Source: Gordonia hankookensis | GTDB lineage: Bacteria; Actinomycetota; Actinomycetes; Mycobacteriales; Mycobacteriaceae | Reading direction: 5' to 3' | Assembly: GCF_014673215.1 (NCBI RefSeq) | Contig: NZ_JACWMS010000006.1 | Span: 124,001 to 188,000 of the forward strand | Length of the DNA stretch: 64,000 nt | In this document: positions 25,534 to 33,817 of the stretch, piece after piece | Numbering within the stretch: position 1 is the first letter of the stretch | Layout of the letters: every line of letters starts with the position of its first letter | The notes under the pieces: model-generated | Seen by the model: the letters and a program-made list of their open reading frames with translations, nothing else | The model's database searches: none | Told to the model about the DNA's origin: nothing | Position numbers and translations under genes: made by a program

Positions 25534-28182
25534 CTAGGAGACACTGGTCTGGTTGCCGGAACCCAGGGCGATGTCCGCCGTGTTCCGTTGGCCGGTGGCC
25601 ACATTCACCTGAACGGCGGCCGGCTCGTACATGTTGGCCACGATGGTGAACTGCGCGTCGGTCAGACCCTCGATCCGATAGCGCCCGTCGGCGTCGGTGA
25701 TCACCGACGCGACGATCGTCTGTTCGGGGCCGATCGCCGAGACGGTGGCACCCACCAGCGGCGATCCGTCCACCGCACGCACCGAACCCTGCACACCGCC
25801 GGTCGCGACCAGGACGATCTCGATCTCGGCACGCATCGTCGCATCGACGGTGACCAGCTGGCTGGTCGGCTGGTAGCCGGGAACCGATGCGGTGACCGCG
25901 ACGGTGTCGCCTTCCGACAATCCGTGGATGGCGAAGCGTCCATCGGAATCGGCGTGCGCCTGGGTGACCACAGCACCCGACTGATCGGTGACGATCAGGT
26001 TGGCGGGCAGCGGACGCTGATCGTCACGCACCGAGCCCTGGAGCACCGACCCGCCGGTGAGGGCGAAGTCGCGGCGAAACACCAGGTCACCGACCACGGA
26101 CACGGTGAGCGCCTTGGGAGAGCGTCCCGGGGCCGTCGCGATGACGGTGTACGTACCGTCGGCCAGATCGTGCACCGCATACGATCCGTCCTCGTGTACC
26201 GCGGTCGCGCCGGCCTGGTGGCCGCGGATGTCGGTGACGGTCACGGCGGAGTTGCCCAGCGGCAGTCCGTCGGAGGCGGTGATCCGACCCGCAATCCGTG
26301 GCCGTTCGACCTCGGACTGTGCACTGCCTGCCGAGGTCAGCAGATGTCGTGGCCCGGTGGCGCGCGGCTCGTCGATCAGTTCCGACGGAGCGGCTACCGA
26401 GGCATCGGCGGCGACTGCCGCCAGCTCGGCACCCACGGTCTCCGGCGACTCCACCGGCGACTTCGACCCACCGGTGAACAGCGACGCGATCGCACCCAGC
26501 ACGCAGCAGATCAGCGCGAAGGTGAAGGCCGCGGTCAGGCCGTCGGAGAACGGATCGCTGATCAGGTGCGGGAAGAAGTCCAGACCGGTCAGGTGGTCGA
26601 CACTCGACTGCGGCAGTCCCTGCAGCGCCTGGCCGCCGATCTCCCGGATCGGGTTGTAGCCGAGGAAGGCCGCGAACAAGATGCCGACCGTCGGGAGGTG
26701 TGCGATGCCGTTGGCCGGAGCCTGCGGCATACCGCCCGCCGTCAGACCGCTGAACATCGCATCCGGCAGATGCGCACTCAGACCGGCGATCATCAGCGAG
26801 AAGAACAGGCCGATCGAGAGCACCATGGCGGCGTTCTGGAACGTCGTCATCATGCCCGCACCGGAGCCACGCGAGGTGATCGGGAGACTGTTCATCACCT
26901 CGGCGCGGTTCGGCGACGCGAACAGGCCCATGCCGATGCCGTTGATCAGCATGATCACGGCGAACACCCAGTAGGTGAAGTCGACCGGGATCGCGATCAG
27001 CGCGGCGAAGGTGCCCGCGGTGATCAGCATGCCGATGCTGGTGAACCACTTGGTGCCCAGCCGATCGGAGAGGAACCCGGAGACCGGTGCACTGAGCAGG
27101 AAGCCGATCGTCATCGGCACCATGTAGATGCCTGCCCACAGCGGCGTACGCGAGTAGTCGAAGCCGTGCTGCGGGAGCCAGATGCCCTGCAGCCAGATGA
27201 TCAGGATGAACTGCAGACCGCCACGGCCGATCGACGCCATCAGGTTGGCGACGTTGCCGAACGCGAACGAGCGGTTCTTGAACAGCGACAGTTCGAACAG
27301 CGGGCTGTCGACCTTGGTCTCGATGAACACGAAGACGGCGAGCACGATCACACCGCCGATGAGGCCGGTGAGGACCCAGGGGTTGCCCCAACCCATGTTC
27401 GACGAGCCGTAGGGCTGGATGCCGTAGGTGATGGCGATGAGGATCGCGATGAGGCCGACGGCGAAGGTGATGTTGCCCCACCAGTCCATCTTGGCCTTGC
27501 GGCGTTCCCCGGTGTCGTGCAGTTTCAGGTACGCCCAGATCGTGCCGATCACGCCGAACGGCACCGACACCAGGAAGATGTAATGCCACTGGATCGGGGC
27601 GAGGACGCCGCCGATCAGCAGACCGAGGAACGAGCCGGCGATCGCGGCCACACCGTTGATGCCCATCGCGAGTCCGCGCTGGTTGGCGGGGAAGGCGTCG
27701 GTCAGGATCGCCGACGAGTTCGCCATGAGGAACGCGCCGCCGACGCCCTGGATGATGCGCCAGAAGATCAGCCAGATGGCCGCCTCACTGCCGTCGAACC
27801 AGGTGATGGCCAAGAAGATCGACGAGATCGTGAAGATCGCGAAGCCCATGTTGTACATGCGGGCGCGACCGAACATGTCGCCGAGGCGTCCGAAGCTCAC
27901 CACCAGCACGGCGGTGACCACCAGGAAGCCCATCATCATCCACAGCAGGTAGCTGGTGTTCTGGGGTTCGAGGGGGTTGAGATGGATGCCCTTGAAGATG
28001 TCGGGCAGGGCGATCAGGACGATCGAGCTGTTGATCGTCGCGATCAGCATGCCCAAGGTGGTGTTGGAGAGCGCGATCCACTTGTAGTTCGGACCGAGTT
28101 CCTCGAGGGATCTCTGGCGGGAGGGGCGAGGGGACTCCGCCGTCGCGGCCCCGCCTCTCTCGGCCACTGTGTGATTCGACAT
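25534..28182 (-). CDS. DHA2-type MFS transporter with three C-terminal carboxypeptidase-regulatory-like domains
   Basis: An 882-residue protein. Residues about 40-570 form a 14-helix MFS transporter of the EmrB/QacA class (NTTLGMLIATINSSIVLIAL near 45; FGRLGDMFGRARMYNMGF motif A). A linker is followed from about residue 627 by three tandem Ig-like beta-sandwich repeats (about 630-710, 713-793, 797-882). Each repeat has the form GxVxDxxGxPLxxAxVxVTD...DGxYxVxxLxxGxYTVxAxAxGY typical of carboxypeptidase-regulatory-like domains. Ordinary efflux pumps lack this 250-residue tail. ATG 28182 has GAAAGG 5 bases upstream; a TTG at 28200 is the longer alternative. It is the last gene of a MarR-led operon whose two other genes carry the same repeat. 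Confidence 0.9.
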   Translation of the reverse strand: MSNHTVAERGGAATAESPRPSRQRSLEELGPNYKWIALSNTTLGMLIATINSSIVLIALPDIFKGIHLNPLEPQNTSYLLWMMMGFLVVTAVLVVSFGRLGDMFGRARMYNMGFAIFTISSIFLAITWFDGSEAAIWLIFWRIIQGVGGAFLMANSSAILTDAFPANQRGLAMGINGVAAIAGSFLGLLIGGVLAPIQWHYIFLVSVPFGVIGTIWAYLKLHDTGERRKAKMDWWGNITFAVGLIAILIAITYGIQPYGSSNMGWGNPWVLTGLIGGVIVLAVFVFIETKVDSPLFELSLFKNRSFAFGNVANLMASIGRGGLQFILIIWLQGIWLPQHGFDYSRTPLWAGIYMVPMTIGFLLSAPVSGFLSDRLGTKWFTSIGMLITAGTFAALIAIPVDFTYWVFAVIMLINGIGMGLFASPNRAEVMNSLPITSRGSGAGMMTTFQNAAMVLSIGLFFSLMIAGLSAHLPDAMFSGLTAGGMPQAPANGIAHLPTVGILFAAFLGYNPIREIGGQALQGLPQSSVDHLTGLDFFPHLISDPFSDGLTAAFTFALICCVLGAIASLFTGGSKSPVESPETVGAELAAVAADASVAAPSELIDEPRATGPRHLLTSAGSAQSEVERPRIAGRITASDGLPLGNSAVTVTDIRGHQAGATAVHEDGSYAVHDLADGTYTVIATAPGRSPKALTVSVVGDLVFRRDFALTGGSVLQGSVRDDQRPLPANLIVTDQSGAVVTQAHADSDGRFAIHGLSEGDTVAVTASVPGYQPTSQLVTVDATMRAEIEIVLVATGGVQGSVRAVDGSPLVGATVSAIGPEQTIVASVITDADGRYRIEGLTDAQFTIVANMYEPAAVQVNVATGQRNTADIALGSGNQTSVS

Positions 28183-28196
28183 GTGTGCCTTTCGGA

Positions 28197-29018
28197 TCAA
28201 TCAGAAATATGTGTGCTGCTGCGGACGGCCTGGATGTCGAGGACGACCTTCGCCGTGCTGCCGATCTGAGCCACGCCGCTGATCAGCTTGTCGTCGAAGC
28301 TGATGCCGAAGTCGTTGCGCTGCAGCGTTCCCGTCGCGCGGAAGCCGGCGCGTTGTCCGCCCCAGGGGTCCTCGACCTCGCCGAGATAGGCCAAGTCGAG
28401 CGTCACCGGGACCGCCGTGCCGCGCAGGGACAACGTGCCCGAGAGCGTCCACGTCTCGTCGGTGGCCGGACGTACCTGCCCGGCCCGGAACTCGGCGACC
28501 GGATGCTGCTCGGTGTCGAAGAAGGCATCCGAACGCAGATGGTCGTCGCGCGTCTTGTTGTCGGTGTCGATGCTCGCGGTCTTGATCTCGGCCACCACCG
28601 ACGACTTCTCGATGTCATCGGCGACCTCGATCTGTCCGGTGAAATCGGTGAAACGGCCCTTGATGCTGGCGATCCCGAAGTGACGCACGCTGATCTCGAT
28701 CGCGGAGTGGCCCGGGTCGATGTCCCACCGGCCAGGCACCGGGACCGGTGCACCACCGGCACGGGCCGCGGCGATCTCGCCGAGACTCACCGGACTGGAT
28801 CCGGTCACCACCGCCACGCGGGCGGTCGGCTGGTAGCCCTCGGCGGTGATCACCACCGTGTAGGTGCCGGTGTCGAGGTCGGCCACGCTGACCGCACCGT
28901 CCCCGTCAGTGCGGGCAATCGCTTGCTGCTCGCCTGCCTGGGACATGACCGTCATGACCGCGCCGTCCAGTGGACGACCGCTCGAGGTCGCCACCCGTGC
29001 CGTGATTGTTGCACTCAT
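28197..29018 (-). CDS. YceI family protein with N-terminal carboxypeptidase-regulatory-like domain
   Basis: A 273-residue fusion. Residues 1-80 form one Ig-like repeat (RPLDGAVMTVMSQAG...DGDGAVSVADLDTGTYTVVITAEGYQPT), closely matching those in the neighbouring genes. Residues about 97-270 form a YceI lipocalin-like barrel (WDIDPGHSAIEISVRHFGIASIKGRFTDFTGQIEV, then SIDTDNKTRDDHLRSDAFFD). YceI proteins bind polyisoprenoids or other amphiphilic molecules. I see no signal peptide, so it is probably cytoplasmic. The start overlaps the stop of the preceding gene by 4 bases (ATGA); the MFS gene starts 14 bases after its stop. Confidence 0.9.
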   Translation of the reverse strand: MSATITARVATSSGRPLDGAVMTVMSQAGEQQAIARTDGDGAVSVADLDTGTYTVVITAEGYQPTARVAVVTGSSPVSLGEIAAARAGGAPVPVPGRWDIDPGHSAIEISVRHFGIASIKGRFTDFTGQIEVADDIEKSSVVAEIKTASIDTDNKTRDDHLRSDAFFDTEQHPVAEFRAGQVRPATDETWTLSGTLSLRGTAVPVTLDLAYLGEVEDPWGGQRAGFRATGTLQRNDFGISFDDKLISGVAQIGSTAKVVLDIQAVRSSTHISD

Positions 29019-29851
29019 GCCTGCCCCCTTGCGCCGAGGACGAATTCGTGGCTGACGAACCGCCCGGCCTCGATGTCGATGGTGGCCGCGACCGGCGAGT
29101 AACCGTTGGCGATGACCGTGTAGTCGCCGGGTGTGAGGTTCGCGAACAGATACCGTCCGTCGTCGTCGGTCAGGGCACTCGCAGCCATCTCACCCCTGTC
29201 GTTGAGCAGGGCGACCTGGCTGTGCGCCACCGGAGCGCCGTCGGCGCCGGTGCCGTCGGTGATCGTGCCACCGAGTTCCGCCGCCGTGCGCAGTACCACA
29301 TCGACAGCGGGAGAGGCTGTTCCGCTGATCATCACGGTCTCCGCGACCGGATCGCATCCGGCGGCCGTGACGATGACGGTGTAGGTCCCGTTTGCGAGGC
29401 CGGCGACACTCCACCGTCCGTCGACACCCGTCACGGAGGTCGCGGTGACATGGCCGGAATGATCGGCGACGGCCACCGTCGCCTGGGCCACGGCCTCACC
29501 GGTCGCAGAGGTGGTGACGCTCCCGGAGAGCGCGGCCATCGAGGTGAGCACCACCTCGACGTCGATCGGAGTGGAGCCGACCGTGACGGTCACGGCGGAG
29601 GGTTCGTGGCCCGCCGCCGAGACGACGAGGACGTAGTGACCGCCACCCGGGACCGCGATCCCGAACGTGCCGTCGGCATCGCCCACTGTGCGGGCGGCCT
29701 GGCGTCCGTTCGGGTCGATCACGGTGATCGTCGCGTCGGCGATCGTGGCGCCGTCTCCGCGGCGGATCTCACCACGGATTGCTCCGCCGGCGATGGTGTG
29801 TGACGGCTCGATCCCGTCCTCATCCCGGTGGCCATTGACGTTGGGCTGCAT
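29015..29851 (-). CDS. Protein made of three carboxypeptidase-regulatory-like repeats
   Basis: A 278-residue protein with no catalytic domain: three tandem beta-sandwich repeats at about 25-107, 108-190 and 190-278, each ending in the GxYTVxxxAxG(Y/C)xP turn. There is no signal peptide or membrane helix, so it appears soluble and cytoplasmic unless exported another way. ATG 29851 shares one base with the MarR stop (TGATG) and has AGGGGGA upstream, so a longer frame reaching 29923 is rejected. The next gene overlaps it by 4 bases. The repeats may bind a hydrophobic ligand or mediate contact with the YceI and MFS proteins; that is inference. Confidence 0.85.
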   Translation of the reverse strand: MQPNVNGHRDEDGIEPSHTIAGGAIRGEIRRGDGATIADATITVIDPNGRQAARTVGDADGTFGIAVPGGGHYVLVVSAAGHEPSAVTVTVGSTPIDVEVVLTSMAALSGSVTTSATGEAVAQATVAVADHSGHVTATSVTGVDGRWSVAGLANGTYTVIVTAAGCDPVAETVMISGTASPAVDVVLRTAAELGGTITDGTGADGAPVAHSQVALLNDRGEMAASALTDDDGRYLFANLTPGDYTVIANGYSPVAATIDIEAGRFVSHEFVLGARGQA

Positions 29852-30366
29852 CAGGATCCCCCTTCTACTGTGGCGCTGTCTGCGGTATCTGGGCAGTCTG
29901 CGGTCGGCGAGGCCAGGCCGCACATGGTGTCGGCGAGTATGCGCATCGATCGCTCAACGGCCGCGCGATCGTCGTCGGCGAGCTGGTCGAGAGCCATCTC
30001 GAAGAGCTCGGAGTTCCGCGATGACGCGCCCTGGATGTGCTCCATCCCCTCTGCCGATGGAGCCAGCAGGCTGACCCGTCCATCGCGCGGATCGGTGGTG
30101 CGCATGACCATCCCGTGTCGTTCGAGTGAGGCCACGACGCGCGACATCGTCGGCGCGGCGACGCCCTCCCGTTCGGCCAGTTCGGTCGCCCGGATCGGCG
30201 CGTTCTGGGCGATGGTCCACAATGCGGACATCTGGCCTGCGGAAAGCTCCCCGCCGCCGGACCTGGCGCGGATCGCGCGCCCTATCCGGATGAGGTCACG
30301 ATGAATGGTGGCGGCATCACTCAAGGTTGCGGCGGACGACAGGCCGACCGATGCGCCCACGCCCAT
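29851..30366 (-). CDS. MarR family transcriptional regulator heading the repeat-domain operon
   Basis: A 171-residue winged-helix regulator. The DNA-binding part reads ATELAEREGVAAPTMSRVVASLERHGMVMRTTDPRDGRVSLLAPS (about residues 60-105), the classic MarR core including the DxRD wing. ATG 30366 has GGAGGGAAG about 8 bases upstream; an earlier TTG at 30390 is possible. It is the first gene of an operon with the three repeat-domain proteins, suggesting that a small hydrophobic compound induces the MFS transporter and its companions by releasing MarR. Confidence 0.9.
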   Translation of the reverse strand: MGVGASVGLSSAATLSDAATIHRDLIRIGRAIRARSGGGELSAGQMSALWTIAQNAPIRATELAEREGVAAPTMSRVVASLERHGMVMRTTDPRDGRVSLLAPSAEGMEHIQGASSRNSELFEMALDQLADDDRAAVERSMRILADTMCGLASPTADCPDTADSATVEGGS

Positions 30367-30393
30367 AGACAGACTTCCCTCCGCGGACAACTT

Positions 30394-30435
30394 GCTTCGT
30401 AAAGCTAAATGAAAATTACTTAGCCAGACTAAAGT
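30394..30435. promoter_or_regulatory. Candidate MarR operator and promoter
   Basis: An AT-rich island in the 264-base gap 30367-30630 contains ACTTAG-CCAGA-CTAAAGT (30418-30435), an imperfect inverted repeat. A further CTAAA half-site lies at 30404-30408 in the AGCTAAAT context. This is the expected position for MarR autoregulation of the minus-strand operon. The rest of the gap, up to the plus-strand gene at 30631, shows nothing else. Confidence 0.45.
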
Positions 30436-30630
30436 AGTTACCCGCGCGAGTGCGCATCGAGATGGTGTGAGTTGGGCTACATATGTGCCGAAAAGAAGGG
30501 CAAATCAGCCTAATTCGGACATTTTTGCGGTATGGGGGTCCAGTGGTCGGCGCATGAGGAGACGTGAACAGTGGGTGACAATCGCGCCCGGCATGGGGCG
30601 GCTGCACAGACCTGGTCGTAGCGTGGGGCA

Positions 30631-30873
30631 ATGGCCGGGGACGATGACGAACGCAAACAGATCACGGAGGTCCGCACGCGCTTGACGGCGGCATACGCGG
30701 GCGTTCCGCCGGACGATGTCGCCGCCGCTGTCGATGACGCATACCGTCGTTTCGACGGCACGCGTGTCCGTGATTTCGTGCCGTTGCTGGTCGAGAGGCG
30801 GGCCAATCAGGAACTGGGCGGGTCGGCCGTCATGGCCGATCCGGCGAAGGTTCCGCCGCATCTCGGCGAGTAG
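30631..30873 (+). CDS. Small three-helix-bundle protein, actinobacterial
   Basis: An 80-residue acidic protein predicted to be helical. The pattern EVRTRLTAAYAGVPPDDVAAAVDDAYRRFDGTRVRDFVPLLVERRANQEL matches the small three-helix-bundle proteins common in actinobacteria, often described as dimerisation domains and of unknown function. The start is ATG 30631. Its 3-prime end overlaps the convergent small gene at 30830-31120 by 44 bases. Confidence 0.75.
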   Translation: MAGDDDERKQITEVRTRLTAAYAGVPPDDVAAAVDDAYRRFDGTRVRDFVPLLVERRANQELGGSAVMADPAKVPPHLGE

Positions 30874-31120
30874 TCGACGACAGGTCGTATTGCGTCTGTA
30901 GGAGCCGGATGAGGGCGCGGGCCTCGTACAGTTCGCTGCGCCGACGGTTCGCGCTCGACGGATGCATCGATGTCGACTCCAGCTCGGCGACGATCCTGTC
31001 GGTCACTCGTTCGAGATCTGCGATCAAGGACCGGGCCTGGGCGTGAGACGGATCCTCTGCACCAACGGTCACCGGGGGATCGTAAGGCACGGATGGCGTC
31101 GGGCGCTCACTGTCCCGCAC
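30830..31120 (-). CDS. Hypothetical small helical protein
   Basis: About 96 residues from GTG 31120 (GTG 31090 and a longer frame to 31159 are also possible). The core LIADLERVTDRIVAELESTSM followed by a short Ser/Asn-rich turn and RRRSELYEARALIRLLQTQYD looks like two long amphipathic helices. That composition and heptad spacing support a real gene despite overlaps at both ends with the neighbouring genes. No family is recognised. Confidence 0.5.
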   Translation of the reverse strand: MRDSERPTPSVPYDPPVTVGAEDPSHAQARSLIADLERVTDRIVAELESTSMHPSSANRRRSELYEARALIRLLQTQYDLSSTTRRDAAEPSPDRP

Positions 31121-32033
31121 GCAGCCTGTCGGCCATCGCCGGGTAGCCCTCGCGGACACTCGGGTAGCGCGGTCGCCAGTCGGTGGTCGTCCGGAATCGT
31201 GAATTGCTCACGCGGAGTGAATGGGTCATCGACGCGGCGCGGTCGCCCAGCAGGAGTGCGATCCGACCCGGAACACTGAGCCAGGTCGTGCTGCCGACGG
31301 CATCTGCCATCGCACGTACGTTCTCCCGTGCCGTCACCGGTTCGTCGTCGACGATGTTGTAGGTGCCACCGGGGCAGTCGAGTGCGGCGACCACCGCCTG
31401 CGCGGCATCGGAGAGATGGATCGAGGACACGTAGCTGTCGGGGCGGCCGGCGCTGAACCCGATGTGTCGCTGCGCTGTTCGCATGATCTGTTCGCTCTGC
31501 GCTGCGCCCGGACCGTAGAAGAGGCCGAATCTGAGGATCACCGCGCTGCCGTGGCTCTGGCCGAACCGGCGGGCGTTCGCCTCGGCCACGTGGCTTGCCT
31601 CTGCGATGTCGTAGTGGTCGACGGGTGACTCCTCGTCGATCCAATCGTCGCCACCGCGATACAGCATGGCGATGGACTCCTGCACCAGGCGCGGTACGCC
31701 TGCGTGGCCCGCGGCGCCCGCGACCGTTGCGGATCCCTGCGTGCGGATGCGCATGCATTCCGCCCACGCGGACTTCATCAGAAATCGTTCGGGTGAGGGG
31801 AGCGACGTTGCGAGATTGACCACCGCGTCGCAGCCTCGGAAGGCTTCGGTCAGGCCGTCGAGATCGAACAGCGACACCACGACCGGGTGGGCGCCCTGTT
31901 CACGCAGGACGTCTGCCTTGGCGGCGTTGCGGGCCAACGCCGAGACCGTGAGTCCGGCGTCCACCAGGGCTGGAACGGCATAGCCGCCGATCGCCCCGGT
32001 GCCGCCGGTGACGAACACGTGTCGTGACTCCAT
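31107..32033 (-). CDS. NAD(P)-dependent epimerase/dehydratase family protein
   Basis: A 308-residue extended SDR. The nucleotide motif GGTGAIGGYAV is at residues 9-19, and DAVVNLATSLPSP near 68-80 matches the NAD-binding strand 4. The catalytic tyrosine is not in a clear YxxxK: the YDIAEASHV region (about 145) may replace it, so catalytic activity should be treated as uncertain. ATG 32033 is chosen because the long N-terminal extension to 32225 is arginine-rich, atypical, and overlaps the divergent PPK2 gene. Confidence 0.82.
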   Translation of the reverse strand: MESRHVFVTGGTGAIGGYAVPALVDAGLTVSALARNAAKADVLREQGAHPVVVSLFDLDGLTEAFRGCDAVVNLATSLPSPERFLMKSAWAECMRIRTQGSATVAGAAGHAGVPRLVQESIAMLYRGGDDWIDEESPVDHYDIAEASHVAEANARRFGQSHGSAVILRFGLFYGPGAAQSEQIMRTAQRHIGFSAGRPDSYVSSIHLSDAAQAVVAALDCPGGTYNIVDDEPVTARENVRAMADAVGSTTWLSVPGRIALLLGDRAASMTHSLRVSNSRFRTTTDWRPRYPSVREGYPAMADRLRAGQ

Positions 32034-32116
32034 GTTCTCGAGTGTGCACCCGCGTAGGATTCCCCGAAGCCTTGTCGGGGTGATCGGCCGGGCATCGTGA
32101 TCGAGGAGGACAGCTC

Positions 32117-32998
32117 GTGGGTAAGAAGAAATCCAAGAAGAAGTCGCACGGAAAGAAGCACGCGACCCACGAAAGGTCCTCGGCACCCAGCCGCGCCGAC
32201 GTGCGCGAATCAGGGTCGGCACCAACGTCTCCGATGAAGAACAAGGAGTTCCGGGAGTTGGTCAAGCCGCTCCACGCCGAACTCGTCGCCATGCAGGAGT
32301 GGGTGCGCGCCACCGGCGCCAAGGTCTGCGTGATCTTCGAGGGGCGGGACACCGCGGGCAAGGGCGGCGTCATCAAGGCGATCACCGAGCGGGTCAGCCC
32401 GCGGGTGTTCCGAGTGGTCGCGCTGCCGACCCCCACCGAGCGGGAGAAATCCCAGATGTTCTTGCAGCGGTATGTTCCCCATCTGCCGGCGGCGGGCGAG
32501 ATGGTGATCTTCGACCGCAGTTGGTACAACCGTGCGGGCGTGGAGCGGGTGATGGGTTTCTGCACCGAGGAGCAGTCCACGCAGTTCCTTGCCGACGTCC
32601 CCGAGTTCGAGCGTGCCGTGGTCCGGTCCGGGGTTCTGCTGATCAAGTACTGGCTCGAGGTCAGCGAAGACGAGCAGACCCTTCGCCTGCAGAGCCGGAT
32701 CGACGATCCGCGCAAGTACTGGAAACTGTCCCCGATGGACGTGAAGTCGTATACCCACTGGGACGACTACTCGCAGGCCCGCGACGACATGTTCCGTTAC
32801 AGCGACACCGGTTGGGCCCCGTGGTACGTCGCGAACACCGACGACAAGAAGCGCGGACGGCTCAACATCATCAGCCACCTGCTCGACCAGGTGCCGTACA
32901 CGCCCCTCGCTGCGCCGGACATCGAACTCCCCGAACGAGTCCGCAGCGGGTACACCAGTCCTCACCTGGCCGTGACCGAGGTTCCGGTGCGGTACTGA
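32117..32998 (+). CDS. ppk2: Polyphosphate kinase 2 (PPK2)
   Basis: A 293-residue kinase of the PPK2 family, which transfers phosphate between polyphosphate and nucleotides (mainly polyP-driven NDP to NTP in single-domain class I enzymes). Walker A is GRDTAGKGG at 76-84, and Walker B is in FDRSWYNRAGVE at 132-143. The lid region YWLEVSEDEQTLRLQSRIDDPRKYWKLSP near 198-230 is also diagnostic. The N-terminus is unusual: the first 14 residues are dominated by lysine, possibly to attract polyphosphate. The start is GTG 32117. It is divergent from the epimerase-family gene. Confidence 0.95.
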   Translation: MGKKKSKKKSHGKKHATHERSSAPSRADVRESGSAPTSPMKNKEFRELVKPLHAELVAMQEWVRATGAKVCVIFEGRDTAGKGGVIKAITERVSPRVFRVVALPTPTEREKSQMFLQRYVPHLPAAGEMVIFDRSWYNRAGVERVMGFCTEEQSTQFLADVPEFERAVVRSGVLLIKYWLEVSEDEQTLRLQSRIDDPRKYWKLSPMDVKSYTHWDDYSQARDDMFRYSDTGWAPWYVANTDDKKRGRLNIISHLLDQVPYTPLAAPDIELPERVRSGYTSPHLAVTEVPVRY

Positions 32999-33012
32999 GC
33001 ACAGGGATCGGG

Positions 33013-33046
33013 GAGGCGCGGGCTCAGGCGTCTGGCCGTGCGCCTC
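33013..33046. terminator. Weak hairpin between convergent genes
   Basis: GAGGCGC at 33013-33019 pairs with GCGCCTC at 33040-33046 across a 20-base loop, between the PPK2 stop (32998) and the minus-strand lipoprotein stop (33069). Possible shared terminator; the loop is large, so confidence is low. Confidence 0.3.
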
Positions 33047-33068
33047 GCCCGTGGGTGTGCACGGGGTG

Positions 33069-33683
33069 TCAGGCCGTCTCGATTGCGCGAAGGCAGTATC
33101 CCAGCGAATTCGGCTGGGAGAACTTCCACTTCGTCTGGTCCTCGGTGCAGGTCACCGACTCGTCTGCACGCGACACCGCTGCGGCGATGACCGTCGTCGG
33201 TGCGGGCGTGGCCGAGCAGTCGCTCTCTCGGTAGTCGACCAGTTGCCCACCGGACATCGGAATCTGGTAGCACTGGCCGTTGACGAAATTGGGTGTCATG
33301 CAGAGCTTCTGAGGATCACCGGCAAACGAGAGGCTGGCGCTGTTCTCGCCGGCGCAGGCAACATCGGTCGGGACCGTCGAGGCGGCGTAGAAGGTGAGTC
33401 CGTCGGAGTCGCAAGCGATCTTGGTGGCGCGCACCTTTCCGTCGTCGTCGGCCTTGTCCGCGATCTGCAGACACTCGCCGGCAGCGATGTCGGAGGTCTT
33501 CTCGACCGGCGTCTCGCTGTCGGTACTGAAGGACACACTGCACGCGGCGAGCAGGGTGAAGCCCGAGCAGGCGACCAACAGGCCTGCGTGGCGGGCGAGT
33601 TGCCATCGCCGGCGCGGCGCCGGTCGCTCGGCGTCGTCGATGTAGGTGATGGCCGGGCGCGGAGAGGAATCGTGGAATGTCAT
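33069..33683 (-). CDS. Exported lipoprotein, LppU/septum-formation-like
   Basis: A 204-residue protein. A basic cytoplasmic stretch (residues 1-30) is followed by a hydrophobic segment ending LLAACS (about residue 48), a good lipobox. The exported part has regularly spaced cysteines (GECLQIA, KIACDSDG, VACAGEN, KLCMTP, GQCYQIP, SDCSAT, VTCTED, GYCLRA). The pattern of a GECL start and cysteine pairs is like the small disulfide-rich domains of LppU and septum-formation-related proteins in mycobacteria. The function is unknown; the relation is by pattern only. Confidence 0.7.
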   Translation of the reverse strand: MTFHDSSPRPAITYIDDAERPAPRRRWQLARHAGLLVACSGFTLLAACSVSFSTDSETPVEKTSDIAAGECLQIADKADDDGKVRATKIACDSDGLTFYAASTVPTDVACAGENSASLSFAGDPQKLCMTPNFVNGQCYQIPMSGGQLVDYRESDCSATPAPTTVIAAAVSRADESVTCTEDQTKWKFSQPNSLGYCLRAIETA

Positions 33684-33817
33684 CGGAGGGCCTTTCGGTT
33701 GCTTGTCGTGCGACGAGCATCTCGATCGGCTCTTGTGACGGACTTGAGGTCGGCTTGAGGCGCGTGCAACTTGTCATCTGCGTGGATGACGGGGGTTCGG
33801 TTGGCCGCAGCGCGGCT

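Noticed and set aside
25456..28269. A 937-codon open frame on the plus strand opposite the MFS-repeat gene
   Set aside because: Composition is dominated by Arg, Gly, Asp and His, with no domain or signal; it mirrors the GC-rich third positions of the real minus-strand genes. Similar long opposite-strand frames at 53903-55429 and 61564-63807 were rejected for the same reason.
33684..33817. The 134-base gap between the lipoprotein and oxidase genes considered as a small RNA gene
   Set aside because: Only short unstructured sequence is seen; there is no strong hairpin or promoter pattern.
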